Below, piece after piece: positions 7,135 to 8,283 of a stretch of 8,283 nt of DNA. The DNA is taken from the NCBI GenBank assembly GCA_002483865.1, contig DLIT01000012.1, positions 7,401-15,683 of the forward strand, read 5' to 3'. Position 1 is the stretch's first letter, and every line of letters begins with the position of its first letter. The position numbers and the translations under genes were made by a program. Below the pieces are notes generated by a model. It saw only the letters and a program-made list of their open reading frames with translations. It searched no databases and was not told the origin of the DNA. This DNA is from Brevundimonas sp. UBA7635. GTDB taxonomy: Bacteria > Pseudomonadota > Alphaproteobacteria > Caulobacterales > Caulobacteraceae.

Positions 7135-7157
7135 GTCCGTCCCCTTTGGAGACGGAC
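7135..7157 (-). promoter_or_regulatory. Hairpin enclosing the hydrolase ribosome binding site
   Basis: On the minus strand GTCCGTC (7157-7151) pairs exactly with GACGGAC (7141-7135). The stem continues through a T-G wobble and two C-G pairs to an AAA loop, giving a 10-bp stem. The ribosome binding site AGGGG (7141-7145) lies partly in the loop and in the 3' arm, and the ATG follows the stem directly at 7134. There is no T-run, so this is not a typical terminator. It should hinder translation on any message that carries both arms. Confidence 0.6.
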
Positions 7158-7186
7158 ACTAGGGTAATGACGTGGCGTCAGGTCAA
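7158..7186 (-). promoter_or_regulatory. Possible promoter of the hydrolase block with internal inverted repeat
   Basis: On the minus strand a TTGACC -35-like hexamer (7186-7181) is followed by TACCCT (7166-7161) after 14 bases, or CCTAGT (7163-7158) after 17. The -10 match is poor, though Caulobacter-type promoters tolerate a short spacer and a CTA core. Between the two elements lies the inverted repeat TGACG-3-CGTCA. This is the only promoter-like arrangement I could find in the 60-base gap, and it is a weak call. Confidence 0.3.
7168..7180. repeat. 13-bp inverted repeat, operator-like
   Basis: Perfect 5-base arms TGACG and CGTCA flank a 3-base spacer. The repeat lies in the gap between the gamma-glutamyltransferase stop and the hydrolase start, inside the possible promoter. 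A short palindrome such as this can arise by chance; its position is what makes it noteworthy. Confidence 0.4.
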
Positions 7187-7194
7187 GGCCGGTC

Positions 7195-8283
7195 TCAATA
7201 GGCCAGGGCGTTGCCGTCCTTGCGCATCTCGGTGGCGGCCCCGTAGGTCCAGCGACCCTGTTCGTTGATCTGCTTCATCACGTTCTGGTAGCCGCCAAAA
7301 CCGCCGTCGGGCGGGCCCAGGTCCCAGCCCATGGCCGCCAGCTGGCGCCTGGTCTCCTCGGGCACGCCGGATTCCAGGTGCAGCTTGCCGACGCCCTCGG
7401 CGGGCTGGCCGGTCGGTTCGCTTGAGCCATAGTGCTGCCAGCGCGGGGCATCGCCGGCTTCCTGCGGGTCCAGGCCATAGTCGACCATGTTGATGATGAT
7501 CTGCGCCTGGCCCTGGGGCTGCATCCCGCCGCCCATGACGCCATAGGCCAGCCACGGCTCTCCGTCCTTGCAGGCGAAGCCGGGGATGATGGTGTGGAAG
7601 GGGCGCTTGCCGGGGGCATAGACATTGGGGTGCCCGTCTTTCAGGGCGAACAGCTCGCCCCGGTTCTGGAACATGAAGCCCAGGGTCGCGCCGTCGGGGC
7701 CATCGGGCACCAGGCCGCCGCCCATGCCGCGATAGTTGGACTGGATCCAGCTGACCATCATCCCGTCCCTGTCGGCCACGCTGAAATAGGTGGTGTCGCC
7801 CTGGGTCGGGGCGTCGCCGGGGAAGACGCGGTCCATGACGCGGTTCGGGTTGATCAGCTTCGCCCGCTCGGCCGCATAGGCCTTTGAGTTCAGCCATTCG
7901 GTCGGGGTCTTCGAGAACCGGTCGTCGGCGAAGTAGCGGGCGCGGTCCTCAAAGGCCAGGCGCTTGGCCTCGGCCTGGATGTGCAGCGAGGCCGCCGACT
8001 GGAAGCCCATCGACTTCAGGTCGAACTGTTCGCAGATGTTCAGGATCTGGTTGGTCGACAGGCCCTGGGTATTGGGCCCCAGGGAATAGACCTCGACCCC
8101 GCGATAGGTGGTCATCAGCGGCTCGACCCATTCGGTGCGGTGGGCCGCCAGGTCGCTGCGCCTCAGCCAGCCGCCGATGCGGGCGAAGTAGCGCTCGATG
8201 TGGTCGGCCAGGACCCCGTCATAGAAGGCATCGCGCCCGCCCTCGGCAATGAGGCGATAGGTGCGGCCCAGGTCCGGGTTGGC
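7195..8283 (-). CDS. Gamma-glutamyltransferase, YwrD type, N-terminus beyond window edge
   Basis: The frame is open to the right edge and gives 362 residues; about 170 N-terminal residues, including any signal peptide, should lie outside. The ATG at 8115 is an internal methionine, because the codons before it still match the family (residues such as GRDAFYDG and HIERYFARIGGWL). GGT enzymes are made as one chain that cuts itself before a threonine to form two subunits, then transfer or hydrolyse gamma-glutamyl groups such as that of glutathione. The cleavage and nucleophile threonine is the first T of GDTTYFS (codon 7792-7794), leaving a 199-residue small subunit. GPNTQGLS, EAKRLAFEDRARY, APGKRPFHTIIPG, YGVMGGGMQPQGQ and DYGLDPQEAGDAPRW are typical of the YwrD branch. 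In this branch HT stands where E. coli GGT has the serine pair SS. The gene ends 60 bases before the hydrolase. Confidence 0.92.
   Translation of the reverse strand, partial: ANPDLGRTYRLIAEGGRDAFYDGVLADHIERYFARIGGWLRRSDLAAHRTEWVEPLMTTYRGVEVYSLGPNTQGLSTNQILNICEQFDLKSMGFQSAASLHIQAEAKRLAFEDRARYFADDRFSKTPTEWLNSKAYAAERAKLINPNRVMDRVFPGDAPTQGDTTYFSVADRDGMMVSWIQSNYRGMGGGLVPDGPDGATLGFMFQNRGELFALKDGHPNVYAPGKRPFHTIIPGFACKDGEPWLAYGVMGGGMQPQGQAQIIINMVDYGLDPQEAGDAPRWQHYGSSEPTGQPAEGVGKLHLESGVPEETRRQLAAMGWDLGPPDGGFGGYQNVMKQINEQGRWTYGAATEMRKDGNALAY

Noticed and set aside
7949..8115. ATG at 8115 as the start of the gamma-glutamyltransferase
   Set aside because: The same frame stays open and family-like up to the window edge, so this is an internal methionine of a gene that starts further right.

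Overview
The window is an ordinary-looking stretch of a high-GC (roughly two-thirds G+C by eye) alphaproteobacterial chromosome. Gene content, protein style and the intergenic palindrome all suggest Caulobacterales, perhaps Brevundimonas or a relative. This is an inference from recollection of family sequences, not a database result. All eight recognisable genes lie on the minus strand, so transcription runs from high to low coordinates. There are no RNA genes, insertion sequences, CRISPR arrays or phage genes that I can see.

In transcription order: the 3' two-thirds of a YwrD-type gamma-glutamyltransferase (7195-8283, runs off the right edge); a COG4757-like alpha/beta hydrolase (6271-7134); an aldo/keto reductase (5373-6227); an 82-residue XRE-type DNA-binding protein (5098-5346); the decarboxylase UbiD (3517-5052); a secreted M14 zinc carboxypeptidase (1539-3362); a small MAPEG membrane protein (1140-1535); and PmbA/TldE (1-1061, runs off the left edge).

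The genes fall into three likely transcription blocks. Gamma-glutamyltransferase stands apart from the hydrolase by a 60-base gap that holds a promoter-like element, a 13-bp inverted repeat and a hairpin that buries the hydrolase ribosome binding site. Hydrolase, reductase, XRE protein and UbiD follow with gaps of 43, 26 and 45 bases, so they could share a message. A 154-base gap with a 55-bp imperfect palindrome then separates UbiD from the peptidase-MAPEG pair, which are only 3 bases apart; PmbA follows after 78 bases.

Functionally this is a mix of household tasks: ubiquinone head-group decarboxylation (UbiD), peptide and glutathione breakdown outside the cytoplasm (gamma-glutamyltransferase, M14 peptidase), carbonyl reduction, and peptide processing (PmbA). 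I found no convincing sign of a new defence or biosynthetic system. The best leads are regulatory: the 7135-7186 leader of the hydrolase, the tiny XRE gene between the reductase and ubiD, and the palindromic repeat at 3443-3497.
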